Shown here piece by piece: positions 34,247 to 44,610 of a stretch of DNA of 64,000 bases (position 1 is its first letter; every line of letters starts with the position of its first letter). The stretch is from contig CAICTM010000140.1 of the NCBI GenBank assembly GCA_903772945.1, forward strand, positions 1-64,000. The letters run 5' to 3'. The position numbers and the translations under genes are program-made. The stretch comes from Seminavis robusta. Its lineage: Eukaryota; Bacillariophyta; Bacillariophyceae; Naviculales; Naviculaceae. The notes under the pieces were generated by a model. It had not been told where the DNA came from. It saw only the letters and a program-made list of their open reading frames with translations, and ran no database searches.

Positions 34247-34925
34247 TCCGCATCTCAACCCAAAGCGGCAAAGTTACGGGTACCACCGAGGGTACGTTAT
34301 CGGTACCAGTAGTGCATTCTGGGCTGGCAACGCACAAGATCTACCCAATACTGTTTGCGGTCCGAACGTATGCCAGACTTAAGATGTCTGAAATAAAGTG
34401 CGTCTGATCAATGTCAAAGACCGTTGGCGGTGGAGATGGTTTGAAAGCTGCTGGGATATGACGGGTGGGGAGGGAGTCTAACTCCATACCGTACAGTAGA
34501 TGCAATCAAGATGCTGCGCCGCGAACTCATACAACTTGCCGTTCAGCACGCCCCAGCCCATCAGTTGTTTCCTGCCCTGCAAGTCAATGCCACATGCACC
34601 GGTATAATAACAAACATAAACAGTACCGTATCATGCAACAATCATTGCGTCTTATCCAGATAGCTCTGTTGTTGGAGGGAACATGCCTTTCAAACAAGAA
34701 TCTTTGCGCCGTAAGGAAGTCATTATTATAAGACTGCATTATTACGTCCGTCTTCTTGCTGACCAAAACGACCTACCGGTAGCTGCATCCATGTCCAGGT
34801 ACCATAGCGGAATGATGGGTCTAGAAGAGCAAACGTCTAGCTAGCAGGAGCACAACGAATGATTCGATTCAATCCATTTGATTGATCAATCCTCATTCCA
34901 GAGGTTCTCAAACTGAACACATTTG
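34247..34925. other. Intergenic stretch
   Basis: No supported gene. There are short GGTACC and GATTCGATTC-like runs. The right end adjoins a retrotransposon fragment. Confidence 0.5.
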
Positions 34926-35578
34926 GTCTCCACCATGCCTTTTCCTGCTCCCACGGTGGACTTCTTCTTCAGCGCCACAATCAAATTGTGCGCGAGCTGG
35001 CTGCTGATCTATCTTCCATGGCTTTCATGCCCTCTGCTGTCCGCGACGAACCCCGTATCACTCTTGGTCGCCCAGCCATGGCTCCGATTGACTCTGCTGA
35101 TTCTTCCCATGCTCCTACTCCCTCTGATCCCATTGTCCAAGATCGGGGTGACCTCCTAGTTCGCGGGTTCTGGCATCGAGGTACCGATTGTATTTTCGAT
35201 GTCTCCCTCGTGGATGTTGAGTCTCCTGGTCGTCGTGACCGTGGTGTCATTGCTGAGAAGGCCCTTTCTCAGCGGGAGAGGCAGAAGAAGACAAAGTACC
35301 AGGCTCAGTGCACTGCACAACGCCGCCACTTCACCCCCTTTGTTGTTTCTGCTGGTGGCCTCTTTGCTGCCGAAGCTACTGCTGTTCTCCAACGGCTCTC
35401 CCAGCTTTTGGCTCACAAGTGGTCCAAGCCCTACTCTGTGATTCGCTCTTTCATCTCGGCCAGGTTGAGCATAGCTCTTGCCCATGCCACGACAATGTGT
35501 TTGAGAGGCTCCCGTGTCTCAGCTCTCAAGGTTTACAAGCGTTGGGATGACTGTGGTGCCCTCGATCTTTTCCGCTAG
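34926..35578 (+). mobile_element. 5'-truncated retrotransposon fragment (post-RT domain)
   Basis: The fragment matches the region that follows the reverse transcriptase in a retroelement family common in algae, with the recognisable order RGDLLVRGFWHRGTDCIFDV, QRRHFTPFVVSAGGL, HKWSKPYS and ATTMCLRGSRV. The first block looks like a restriction-like nuclease core, which would favour a non-LTR element, but the class is not certain. Most of the element is missing at the 5' side. There is about one break near its left end, and the rest reads through. It is probably fairly young. Confidence 0.6.
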
Positions 35579-36694
35579 TCTTGCTCCTTTGCTCCTCCCA
35601 GCACTCCTGCCTTCACCCCTTTCCTTGGTTTCCATGTTGCCCTGCTTGCGCACTTGATTGCCTGCCTTGCGTTCCTGCGTCGTGCCCTCCCCTCGAGCTC
35701 TGTCTCCATCCTCATCTTAGCTCTCTCTCATCCATAGTAAACTGAACACATCTGTGGGGAACGATGGATTGAATCCACTGGGTCTGATTTGGATTTGATT
35801 CGATTCGATTCGATTCGATTCATCGAATACAACCGGTACGACTGTACCGGTACCTTTATACGCACACAGTATCGGTACCTTTGAGGAAGATCTGAAAACC
35901 CTTTTAGACCTGGCCCCTTTCTTAGAGATAGCATGCTGATCACGTGGAACTTGCTAATTGTGAATTCCTAATTCATAAGAGATTCCCCCGCGAGGGTTCC
36001 AGGGTCCTTTGCAATTTCATTCCTGGTGCTGCACTTTCATTTTTGACGTCAGCCCTCTATCAATCAGAGAGTGTCAGAGAGACGTGTTTCTGTGTTGGGG
36101 CGACCATCGAGTAAAGCGGATGCGAACTGAAAGAAGCTTGAACGAAGGCCTAAGAACCCTTTTCCACCCTCATTTTTTGCCGATTCTCGCTCATTCCCCG
36201 ATTCCCGGAACGCTTTGTCTTTGCTGATTGGCTTCAGGTCTGACAGCGCATTGGTTGGAGTGTCGTTGAAATCTTGGAAATCAAGAATCAGCACGGTGGG
36301 TCGATGGATGCTGAGGGATCTGGGATCAATCCATGATTGCTACGTGTCATGGCTAGCCCGCTGCAATCAATGCTAGTGGAGAAAGGATTCGAAAACGAGA
36401 AGCTCCTCAGCATTGTCTTGTTGACAACTTGCCACTCACTGCAGTGATAGATTCATTGAGGGCATCTATAGAGATCTCCAACGGATTGCACTTTCGTTCT
36501 TGGTTGACATGGGTTAATGGGTTGTCGTTGACGGGATCTCCGCCATCGGAGTAGTATGAAGTCTATCGCCATTGATGCCCTGGATGGTGTGCAGAGATGA
36601 ATGTTTCCTTTGTCTCACAATCCAGTTCATCAGCAACTTAAAAACGCAACAAAAACCCCAGTTTCTACGGATACCAACCAGCAATCAAGCGACC
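35579..36694. other. Intergenic stretch with (ATTCG)n
   Basis: No gene is supported. A pentanucleotide repeat of ATTCG lies at 35797-35822, followed by an ACCGGTAC palindrome pair near 35832-35850. The right end should contain the promoter of the small gene at 36695. Confidence 0.55.
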
Positions 36695-37075
36695 ATGTTC
36701 TTCTCTTTCGCCCCTCGCCGCTTTGCAACCATGGCCGTCAGCCGAGGCTTTCCCGTCACCACCGCGACGAAGGTCCCCTGTGTTGCATTCAGCACTCAGA
36801 CTCATGCACAAGTGGAGGCTCTCGAGGAATCTCTCAAGAAGATGCAGTGGTCGGATGTCAAGGACAATGTCAAGGTGATCCGTCAGCTCATGAACGAAGT
36901 CAAGACGAACCATGCCCTCAACAAGCCTGGACCTGACTTTGAAGGATATGTCGCTGATTCCATGGCAGACATCCAGAAGATGATTGGTGGTTCGGCGGCG
37001 CCCAGTAAGGACGAGATTGCGGCCCGTGTCTTTGGTCTCAAGGGGGAGGTCAAGGGCAAGCTCTACTATGCGTAA
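36695..37075 (+). CDS. Small protein with mitochondrial-type presequence
   Basis: 126 aa from the ATG of MFFSFAPRRF; an upstream in-frame extension to 36572 has no targeting character. Residues 1-35 are rich in Arg, Ser, Thr and Ala and lack acidic residues (APRRFATMAVSRGFP), as in a mitochondrial presequence. The mature part is a soluble, mostly helical protein (QVEALEESLKKMQWSDVKDN and a C-terminal helix with GLKGEVKGKLYYA). I do not recognise the family. Confidence 0.6.
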   Translation: MFFSFAPRRFATMAVSRGFPVTTATKVPCVAFSTQTHAQVEALEESLKKMQWSDVKDNVKVIRQLMNEVKTNHALNKPGPDFEGYVADSMADIQKMIGGSAAPSKDEIAARVFGLKGEVKGKLYYA

Positions 37076-38295
37076 GCAAGTTGCAATGCTGTCCACCCGC
37101 CCTCCACAGTATCGGAGACAGAATAGCAACAATGCCAGCCGATATACCGTATGCAACAAGAACAATATTTGGATAAACGAACTTTATAAATAGGATTTGA
37201 TGTGAGTTGATGGCGGTTACGTAGTCGTTGTGCGGAGCAGGGAGCTGGTACCGGTGAATGTACATGTAATGCCAAAGTTTTTGGTGGTGTAGCTGTGGTG
37301 TATTCCTCGACGAAGCCAGCAGGGCAAGAGACATTATCGTACTGGTAGCGGTACCGTTGGCCGTGGGCTCGAAAGAGCTGCGGCAGGGAGAGGAGCAAGG
37401 AGACTTCTGTGGAACCCACGAAAATCAAGCGGGACGGTATCGGCCTGCGCTCTGCGCGGGAGTTGCAATGGGTGATTGAAATATCCAAGAACCAGCGGAT
37501 TTATTGGCCAGATTTCTTCAGGGACAACGGATTTATGAGTCACTTCAAACTGCTTGAAGCCCCTAAATGCGGCCTCAGCCCCGACTCGGTGGGAGATGCC
37601 CTCCAACTGTTTGTGTCGGATGCAGCAACAAACATCCTTGCAATGCTCGCGTTGGGTGCGGCTGGTATCTGGCTAGTCTAGTCTAGCGGCGAGCTAGTGA
37701 AAGGGATTTCTTCATCCTTTTACCAGTGGAAGAGTGACACAAGCTAGCTTGCTTGTACTACATGCGGAGTGTTAAGCCAAGGTACCTTGTACGTCAAAAG
37801 AGAAGCTGTAATGTAAAACAAACACGATGGTTCTCCAGTTCCTCATCAATCCTGCTTTTCCCCTCTTTTCTGAGGACGTTGTTGAGGGAGCTCGAGGAAC
37901 ACTATAATATCCTCGTGCACACCCACTACATGTGTACAGTATTCGGCTAGAGTACGTACCCTACACTCAATTCCTCTCTGATGGATAGACGACTTGGACT
38001 AACTAGTAGGTGGGGTGACAAGGAGTCTCGCAACATCACTTTCTTCCTTGGCTGAAGAAGCTCGTTTTGAGGGGAATCTGTTCACTAGCTATTCCCAAAC
38101 TTATTGATCCTGCTTCTTGGCTGGCCTAACTGTGCCGTTGGCTCTTGCTTGGACCCGATTTAAAGGCCCCTGCGCCCATCGGACCCACCGTTCCAGCTGT
38201 TCAACTCGCTGATGACAAGCCATCACAAAACTATTAGTATTGTTTGGTTCACAAAATAGTTTCTCTGAATGATTCAATTCATCTGCCTTTCCAAC
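37076..38295. other. Intergenic stretch
   Basis: An open frame of 90 codons at 37409-37681 begins at GTG. It ends in a hydrophobic segment (AATNILAMLALGAAGIWLV), but has no ATG start and no visible family, so it is not called as a gene. Otherwise there are only short palindromes. Confidence 0.45.
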
Positions 38296-38673
38296 ATGCC
38301 TGATAGTGGTATCCCAGACTTTATTGTTATCCCCAGTTTGCCACTCATGGACGACAGTACCTCGAGGCACCGAGCGAGAGACATGACTTCTGGGGCCAAT
38401 GCTCATACCGCAAGGGAACAAACCAGCACAATGGAGATGTCGGCTTCTTCCAGCACGAGATGGTCAGATCGTGTGGACCAGAATTCCAGTAGCAACATTG
38501 ATCGAAGCCCAGCTCCACCACGACGATGCCTAATATGGGATGAATCCCTGTGTGATCCGTCTCCACCAAAGAAGCCACAGCGTGACTCTCCAGAAGCAAA
38601 AGCGATGCAGGACTGCATTGAACCACCAATGCTACAACAAAGAAGTGTTGGCCGTTCGTCCAATGCCCCATGA
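38296..38673 (+). CDS. Small-protein family member C
   Basis: 125 aa from the ATG of MPDSGIPDFIVIP. It has both family motifs: IPDFIVIPS at residues 6-14 and PPRRCLIWDESLCDPSPPKK near 76-95. The rest is Ser, Arg, Asp and Gln-rich and looks disordered. There is no signal peptide or membrane span. A minus-strand frame (38101-38421) overlaps its first codons and has coding-like composition, but no support. Function is unknown. Confidence 0.6.
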   Translation: MPDSGIPDFIVIPSLPLMDDSTSRHRARDMTSGANAHTAREQTSTMEMSASSSTRWSDRVDQNSSSNIDRSPAPPRRCLIWDESLCDPSPPKKPQRDSPEAKAMQDCIEPPMLQQRSVGRSSNAP

Positions 38674-39484
38674 GCTTACGTCTTGGAAAGGAGAAACGCT
38701 TGCCAGTGGGAGTAGGCACAGAGCACTGATCTTGAAGCAAAGGCAGCTCTTGTGAGACTCTGATAGCCCCTCGATGAACATGCTGAGGAACCAAAAGCAT
38801 GGAACGAGAGATTGGTCCATCAAATTGTCTGGCGTCCTACAAATGCAAGGTTTCCGGTAGACTCTAATAACCGCAATAAAAATAGGCTCAGGGATATCAT
38901 GAACACAACTTTGCATGTAGGCTAGTGCATATTTTTACGCAAACTTGATTTGATTGAGATTCATTCATCTTTGCTCCATTTGCTCATCGTCTTCACACTT
39001 CTCAACATCTCAAATCTTTATTTAGCCAACTCAAGCTTCTCCGCCATCCAGCGTTTCGTCCATTCTCCTGAATTGGTCAACCGTATGTGGACATGTAGAG
39101 GTCTGTATGTAATGACGGCTAAACTGGCTTCTGCTTGGAAAGGGTGGCTGTTCCGACTCAGAGCTTTTGCTTTGAAGAATCTTGGAACTTGATGTCTGAG
39201 GAGCTTTAGAATGCTCACAAAAGAAATAAAGGAGCCAGAAAGAGGGCTCCTCTTCTATGACTAAGGGGCCACGGGGCACCACAAAGGAGTTGCAGTATGA
39301 ATGGTGTTCTTATCGTCTTCTTTCCCTTTTCAATTCGACATCATCGCTAGTACACTAGAGCGTACTATCAGTAGAATCGACCATTGGGACAGATGGAAGG
39401 AGGAACAATTGATTATTGAGATGTCTTAGTATTTCGGAAAGTGTGATGATCAAATTGTGCTACTACGCTACTACTACTAATCAA
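38674..39484. other. Intergenic stretch
   Basis: No supported gene. Base composition becomes AT-rich towards the right, just before the inverted-repeat element at 39485. Confidence 0.5.
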
Positions 39485-40466
39485 CCCCGTGTGGGTCTGT
39501 CTGGTGATGTGGCGCCTAGAACTATCATTTTGAGTATTTAGCTAATTTTGTAGCATTTTGGCATTTCAGCTGAATCGAGCATTACCCGTATCTTAGTAGC
39601 TGGAGAAATTTAATGCAGAAAGCCAGCCAAAAAGGCAAGTGTCCTATTTAATGCATAAAAGTCCTCAGATATAGATACATTTTATCAAAATGTGACATAG
39701 GCAAAACTTGGATATTTACTTAGGCAAGCATGTCCATTACTTAGATTTATATAATATACAGGATGATATAATAGTAGGAGCATGCCATTGGAAAACAGTT
39801 ACTGGTCAAACTAAGGCTTTTTATAGACTTATTGCAAGTTGCCTTCAAGTAGATGGTGGCAAGACGTACTTAAGATGAACTATGACTGCATAGAAATGTG
39901 GATTTAAGGTACATTGAAGTAATAGGGTTAAGGTTATTGAATAGCATGCCCAATGGGCACCAGATTCGAAAGATAACGTATTTGGCTTGGTAGTCTGGTT
40001 TGGCAGTTTATTACTTTCTTTTCCATCTTTTGTTTGGTTTTCGTTTTCGTTTTCGTTTCGTTTTCGTTTTCGTTTGTGGTGTGCTTTGACTTGCCTCTAA
40101 CAACCCATGCTCACAAAAATGTTTACGACTGTACACAATCACATTCACCCGTCCTGAAACTCATGCCCACTGGGCATAGGATTCAAAAATGGTAACATTC
40201 CTAAGGTCCTGACTGGAATTGTTACCACCCAGACAACACTACTGTATCCATATCTTGTGCAAACACTCAAACCAAATTCAAAGACTCAAACAAAAAACTA
40301 AGAAATGACGGAGTCACACATATGCTAGGCAGCGCAGCAGCAAAAGAATCTTACCCTAAAAAAATCTGTTCACCACATTCTCCACCACCTTAATGTTTTA
40401 TGTACTTTCACACCGTTAGCTTCAACACAAACAGAACTAGACGTTATACTTCAGACCCACACGGGG
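39485..40466. mobile_element. 982-bp AT-rich element with perfect 15-bp inverted terminal repeats
   Basis: The left end CCCCGTGTGGGTCTG (39485-39499) and right end CAGACCCACACGGGG (40452-40466) are exact reverse complements. Between them there is no open frame of 60 codons on either strand, unlike all neighbouring kilobases, and the DNA is clearly AT-richer. The interior has an imperfect 27-bp direct repeat (39945-39971 and 40162-40188, core ATGCCCA.TGGGCA) and a (TTTTCG)n tract. This fits a non-autonomous DNA transposon. I found no target-site duplication, so the superfamily is open. Confidence 0.6.
40036..40076. repeat. (TTTTCG)n hexanucleotide repeat
   Basis: About six imperfect copies of TTTTCG, one of them shortened to TTTCG, lie inside the AT-rich inverted-repeat element. 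Confidence 0.85.
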
Positions 40467-41000
40467 GTAAGCTATGAAATTCTTGGATCTCCTTCAAGCT
40501 TACTCACTCGGGTCCGAGTGTGACTTCCCCTGGTAGTAGTACCAGTACTCGTGTGGTGGACTACTACTAGCTAGAGGGCATATTGGGGCAGTGTACAGAA
40601 TGCCCCAAATTTCATGGATGTCGTGGAAGACCAGCCTCAGATTCTCTATGCCTCGTAGCTGCTTCGTCCAATCTCTGGGAGCATAGGGCAGAGGGAAGCA
40701 GCCTGGTGCCTCGAGCACTTCTGCCCAACTCCAAGCACTCTACGACCATTTCCCTGGCCTTTCTTCCATAGCTTGCTAGATCTAGTACACGTGTGGTCAT
40801 ATTTTTTGAGCGTGTCCTTGCAATGAGCATGGCACTCGTCCTCTGAAGTCCATTCCTTCCCATAGTCCACTCTACCCACTTCGTAACCCACTTTCAAAGT
40901 CTCCAGCTCCCGAGGTTGGGCGACGACAGATACATTTCTTGGCAACATCTCCCTCAGTTTTTGCTCCAGGAACTTCAAGGTTTGCATCGAAAACAGTCTC

Positions 41001-41402
41001 ATGTCAAACATGACGGATACCGTCCCCGCTTTTATCTGGATTCCCACTACGGCACTGCCAAGGATGGGCAATGGAGGAAGAAGCACGTATCAAGAAGAAG
41101 GAGCAAGACCCGTGTCTTCCCTTTCGTCGTCGCCGTCTCTGTCACGTAGATGGGCAGAAGGCAATCGCTCCTGCGACAACAGTATTCAGCTACCCGCGCA
41201 ACCCCGAAGGTCCTTTCCAGAAGATGAATTGTGTGATCCATCCCCACCCAAAAAGCCACAGAGGCGTGCCAAAACTAAGAAAACGGAGCGATTCACTACT
41301 AGATCTACCCGACTGCCGAGGTTTCCCCGGAGAAGCATTAGCCTCGAAAAGGGTGTGGACCCCAGAAAACGCGTCCTCTCACTCTCTTCTGTGACAGTGT
41401 GA
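41001..41402 (+). CDS. Small-protein family member D
   Basis: 133 aa from the ATG of MSNMTDTVPAF (an ATG three codons later is possible). It has the family motifs VPAFIWIPT at residues 8-16 and PRRSFPEDELCDPSPPKKP near 70-88, plus a second PRRS element near the C-terminus (RFPRRSISLEKG). The sequence PEDELCDPSPPKKPQRR is the clearest version of the motif in the window. It is basic and probably disordered. A minus-strand frame at 40646-41011 overlaps its start. Function is unknown. Confidence 0.6.
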   Translation: MSNMTDTVPAFIWIPTTALPRMGNGGRSTYQEEGARPVSSLSSSPSLSRRWAEGNRSCDNSIQLPAQPRRSFPEDELCDPSPPKKPQRRAKTKKTERFTTRSTRLPRFPRRSISLEKGVDPRKRVLSLSSVTV

Positions 41403-41970
41403 GGAATGAATGGATAAGGGCAACCTGAACCTCCACTAGCAAAGCGAAATGCCAGTACCATGGCCTGTAAATAATATGTCAGATAGAGTTCAAGCAAGCT
41501 CATACATACAATTCTCCTAATTCTATTGAGTGATACGCATTGCACAAACTCCCAAGTCTGCTAAACCTAAGTGCCTGCCTAACCTTCGAAACGGTGGTCC
41601 TTCAGCAGCCATGGTTATAGCAACCTGGTTTCGCTGTGCGTTTTCCACTATTCATCTCCGTTTGCTTTGCCGCGTCCTTTGATTAGCGGCACACTCATGA
41701 ACTACATGTAGCAACGTCTCAGATCAAACCATGGTAGCTGGCAAAGTTCGGCTGATAGCTGCAAGTTTTACCTTTTTCTAATGTACTGTTACAGGGACGG
41801 ATGCTGGACCTCGTTCTCTTCTCTTTTGCTTGCCTGTCCAACGAACCGTTGTCCACGTTGATTGTAGAAGGGGAAGTCAAATAGGAATTCCCAAGGGGTG
41901 CCGGAGGTCGAAGCTGGGAGCCAAAGTCTACTCATTGAACCATGCCATAGGGGACTGCATCTGTGGGAGC
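41403..41970. other. Intergenic stretch
   Basis: No supported gene. It leads into the 9-bp tandem array. Confidence 0.5.
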
Positions 41971-42120
41971 TACCAGCTATACCAGCTATACCAGCTATAC
42001 CAGCTATACCAGCTATACCAGCTATACCAGCTATACCAGCTATACCAGCTATACCAGCTATACCAGCTATACCAGCTATACCAGCTATACCAGCTATACC
42101 AGCTATACCAGCTATACCAG
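41971..42120. repeat. 9-bp minisatellite, about 16.7 copies of TACCAGCTA
   Basis: The array is 150 bp long and essentially perfect. Because the unit is 9 bp, every frame is open for a three-residue repeat (YQL or PAI), so the frames there are not evidence of a gene. It lies 3' of the fucosyltransferase-like gene. Confidence 0.95.
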
Positions 42121-42381
42121 CGAGCTAGCTACCAGCTAGAATCTGATGTGCCGTGGACGCCTGATTTTCATTCGATCGAGATTTTGTATGCTTGGCTGGC
42201 TTGTACCGGTAGTCACTCCACCTTCGTGCAGAAGCAAAGTTAGCTGGTTTCTGCACATCTTTGGTCGTTTCCAATGCTGCCTTACGATCAAAACACGACA
42301 CAAAGCCACAAAGACCGCCTCTCCCCTCTGACCTCTCCCTCCCTTTCTGCTCCTCTCTTCGGTCGGCCTGCTCCGCATTGC

Positions 42382-44610
42382 TCACAGCCTGGCTTTCCAT
42401 GGGACATACCTACCCCTACCAGTAGGCGAAGCCTCCTTCCGGGGATCCACTCCAAGTTCAGTCGCTGTATTCCCGTTACCTTGGTTGCTTGTTCCTGTGT
42501 CTGTCTGAACGCCTTTTCGCTTCTGAATCGTTGTCACTATCCCTTGTATGATCTTCTGTCGGTATGTTGCCAATGATTGTTTTCTACGCCTACCAGTACG
42601 CGAAGCCTTCTTCCGGAGCTCCCTTCTGAGTTCAGTCGCTGTATTTTGCCGGTCACCTTGGTTGTTTGTTCCTTTGTTGTCTGTCTGAACGCGGTTTCGC
42701 CTCTGAATAGTTGTCAGTATCCCTTGCATGAGCTGTTCCTGGGGCACGACTTCCCCTTTCGTAGTTCTTTTCAATGATGCTTCGTGTTGCATTGTGTCGG
42801 TGCTCGTAATTGCTGCAGTTTTCACATTGCCTTGGTTGTTTGTGCCTGTGTCTATCTGAACGTGGTGGTTTCGGCTCTGAATCGTTGTCACGATCCCCGG
42901 CACGAGCTGTCCCTTTGTACTTCTTTTCAAATATGATCCATGTTGCTGTCGTATTTTGCCGATACTTGTTTTGATAATGGCATTGGGTGGAACATTGCTT
43001 TGATTGTCAATCGTACGCCTCGTTGTATTATCGTGCCGTTGCAAAATGTGATCCATCATTAGTTCCACCCGTCCCTTTGGGTCATGCTTTCGACGCCACT
43101 TTTTAATCTCCTCGTCTGGAACTGACGTATCCAGGTACACACTTTGATAGACTTGTCCTGCTGCATCCATTTCATCTTTAATGGTAGCGACAAACCCCGA
43201 TTTCCCGTGAACAAGTGTATGGCATTGACTTGCCAGCTTGACCTCTGCCATGATCATGAGAATCTCATACCCTTCGTCACCCGAAGGAATGTGACCATCC
43301 ATACCACCTTGAATACCATTGTTGCGTGGTCGATCCAGGTAAACCCATTGATAATTCTTGTCGTGGTATTTTTGTACTTCGTGGATTGTCGTTTCGTCGT
43401 CTGTCAGCAACACAACAGTGGAACCCTCGGTAACATTGCCAATATCCAAGTACTCTTGTACCGCGGCGTATCGTCGAAACGGATGGCGGGGATATCCTAC
43501 GTCTCCTCTTCTCACATGAATGACCGTGCAGTTATTCTGGAGCGACAAGGGAGACAAGCCATGCAGATGCTCCTTCAGGACTTGTCTTAGTTGCTTTCGC
43601 AGTCGATGCCGGGGCCGTGTCACGTATTGACGGGTCCATTGATACCGCTGCTTTTCGGATGCCGTATTCGTGGCTGATTTCGAGTAAACGTCATCACGGC
43701 CAACGACGGGGGAACAACTCGAGAGCGGCAAAAAGTAGCAATTCATATCCATGGATGGACAATAGTTCCATCGATCGGTGAGATTGGTAGAGAACAACCA
43801 CCGGGCTCCATCCCAATGCTTGGTCATTTGAAAGGGCCGACGTTGATTGTGTGCCGCCCACAAGCCACGGGCAACTTGGCTGACACTGGCGCCATATCCG
43901 GCATTGATTTGATGGACTTGCAAGTCCTGTCCACACAAATTATCATGTCCGTCGGGATGGGGGAATTGCAGAGCATACAGCGCACGGAAAAAGGCCGCTC
44001 GCTCCGGATCTCGCATGCGAGCAAAGCAGACTTGCTGATCCACACCACTGCTAGAAACTGTGCTGTTGTTGTTGAGGGAAACTTCTTCCCAATCTGGATG
44101 ATGAGTCCACCAGTGATCGATTGCTTCTTCTTGGAGCGTATCCCATGGAGCGCAGCAGCTTTCGAAAGCAATGTCTGTTGCGTTGGTACTGCATTGCATC
44201 ACATCCGCAATCATTGCGTCTTGTGGCTCTTGATTACCCATCTTAGTCCTTGTATGGGACCACTGTTCTGGACCGTCTGCTCTTGTGTTGTGGTCAGAAG
44301 GGGGCTTCCCACGAGCAGCGTTTCTCTTTCGGCCATTGACTGGAAGCAGAACACGCCTGTCTGTACCGGTATGTCCGTGTTCGGTTGACTGGACTCGAAG
44401 CTGGCGTTTTTTCAAACTGCTTTGCTGTTGTTGTTGTTGTTGTGAAAGTGGAGCAGGAAGACTGGAAGCGTAAAAATCCAGGAGTTGATCTTGTCGGCTT
44501 TCCTGCCAGAAAACTGCGCTTCTCATTAAGCTCATACTCTGCAGGGCCACAAACAGAATCGACCCAAGGCAAACATCGCGTACTTTAAGGAAACCAGGTA
44601 GGAAAAACAT
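42382..44610 (-). CDS. Fucosyltransferase-like type II membrane glycosyltransferase with C-terminal repeats
   Basis: 742 aa from the ATG of MFFLPGFLKV; the longer frame starts at TTG. Residues 12-30 form a signal anchor (CLGSILFVALQSM), so the catalytic part should face the Golgi lumen. A poly-Gln/basic stem follows. The catalytic region begins near 140, with paired Cys (ESCCAPW) and the sugar-nucleotide-site motif HVRRGD near residue 367. It then has VVLLTDDE and SGDEGYEILMIMAEVKLASQ with HGKSGF, the pattern seen in alpha-1,6/1,2-fucosyltransferase folds (GT23/GT11). Donor GDP-fucose and a glycan acceptor are inferred. The last 180 residues are three degenerate copies of a unit with G(I/L)(V/L)TTIQ.R and VQ(T/I)D.GT.NQG, which is not part of the fold. 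Confidence 0.7.
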   Translation of the reverse strand: MFFLPGFLKVRDVCLGSILFVALQSMSLMRSAVFWQESRQDQLLDFYASSLPAPLSQQQQQQQSSLKKRQLRVQSTEHGHTGTDRRVLLPVNGRKRNAARGKPPSDHNTRADGPEQWSHTRTKMGNQEPQDAMIADVMQCSTNATDIAFESCCAPWDTLQEEAIDHWWTHHPDWEEVSLNNNSTVSSSGVDQQVCFARMRDPERAAFFRALYALQFPHPDGHDNLCGQDLQVHQINAGYGASVSQVARGLWAAHNQRRPFQMTKHWDGARWLFSTNLTDRWNYCPSMDMNCYFLPLSSCSPVVGRDDVYSKSATNTASEKQRYQWTRQYVTRPRHRLRKQLRQVLKEHLHGLSPLSLQNNCTVIHVRRGDVGYPRHPFRRYAAVQEYLDIGNVTEGSTVVLLTDDETTIHEVQKYHDKNYQWVYLDRPRNNGIQGGMDGHIPSGDEGYEILMIMAEVKLASQCHTLVHGKSGFVATIKDEMDAAGQVYQSVYLDTSVPDEEIKKWRRKHDPKGRVELMMDHILQRHDNTTRRTIDNQSNVPPNAIIKTSIGKIRQQHGSYLKRSTKGQLVPGIVTTIQSRNHHVQIDTGTNNQGNVKTAAITSTDTMQHEASLKRTTKGEVVPQEQLMQGILTTIQRRNRVQTDNKGTNNQGDRQNTATELRRELRKKASRTGRRRKQSLATYRQKIIQGIVTTIQKRKGVQTDTGTSNQGNGNTATELGVDPRKEASPTGRGRYVPWKARL
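42420..42910 (-). repeat. Coding minisatellite at the 3' end of the glycosyltransferase gene
   Basis: Three diverged repeats of about 150-200 bp encode the unit GIVTTIQ.R..VQTD.GTNNQG. The middle and last units also share TATEL and a KEAS/KKAS-x-TGR ending. The repeats keep frame with the upstream domain. Confidence 0.8.

Noticed and set aside
37409-37681. A 90-codon frame ending in a hydrophobic segment.
   Set aside because: It begins at GTG, has no upstream exon that I could join, and no recognisable family.
41971-42120. Possible CRISPR-like array.
   Set aside because: The units are adjacent, with no spacers. It is a plain minisatellite.
41830-42243. Long YQL- and PAI-repeat frames, which look like a repetitive protein.
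   Set aside because: A 9-bp tandem array keeps all frames open automatically. There is no conserved flank or start.
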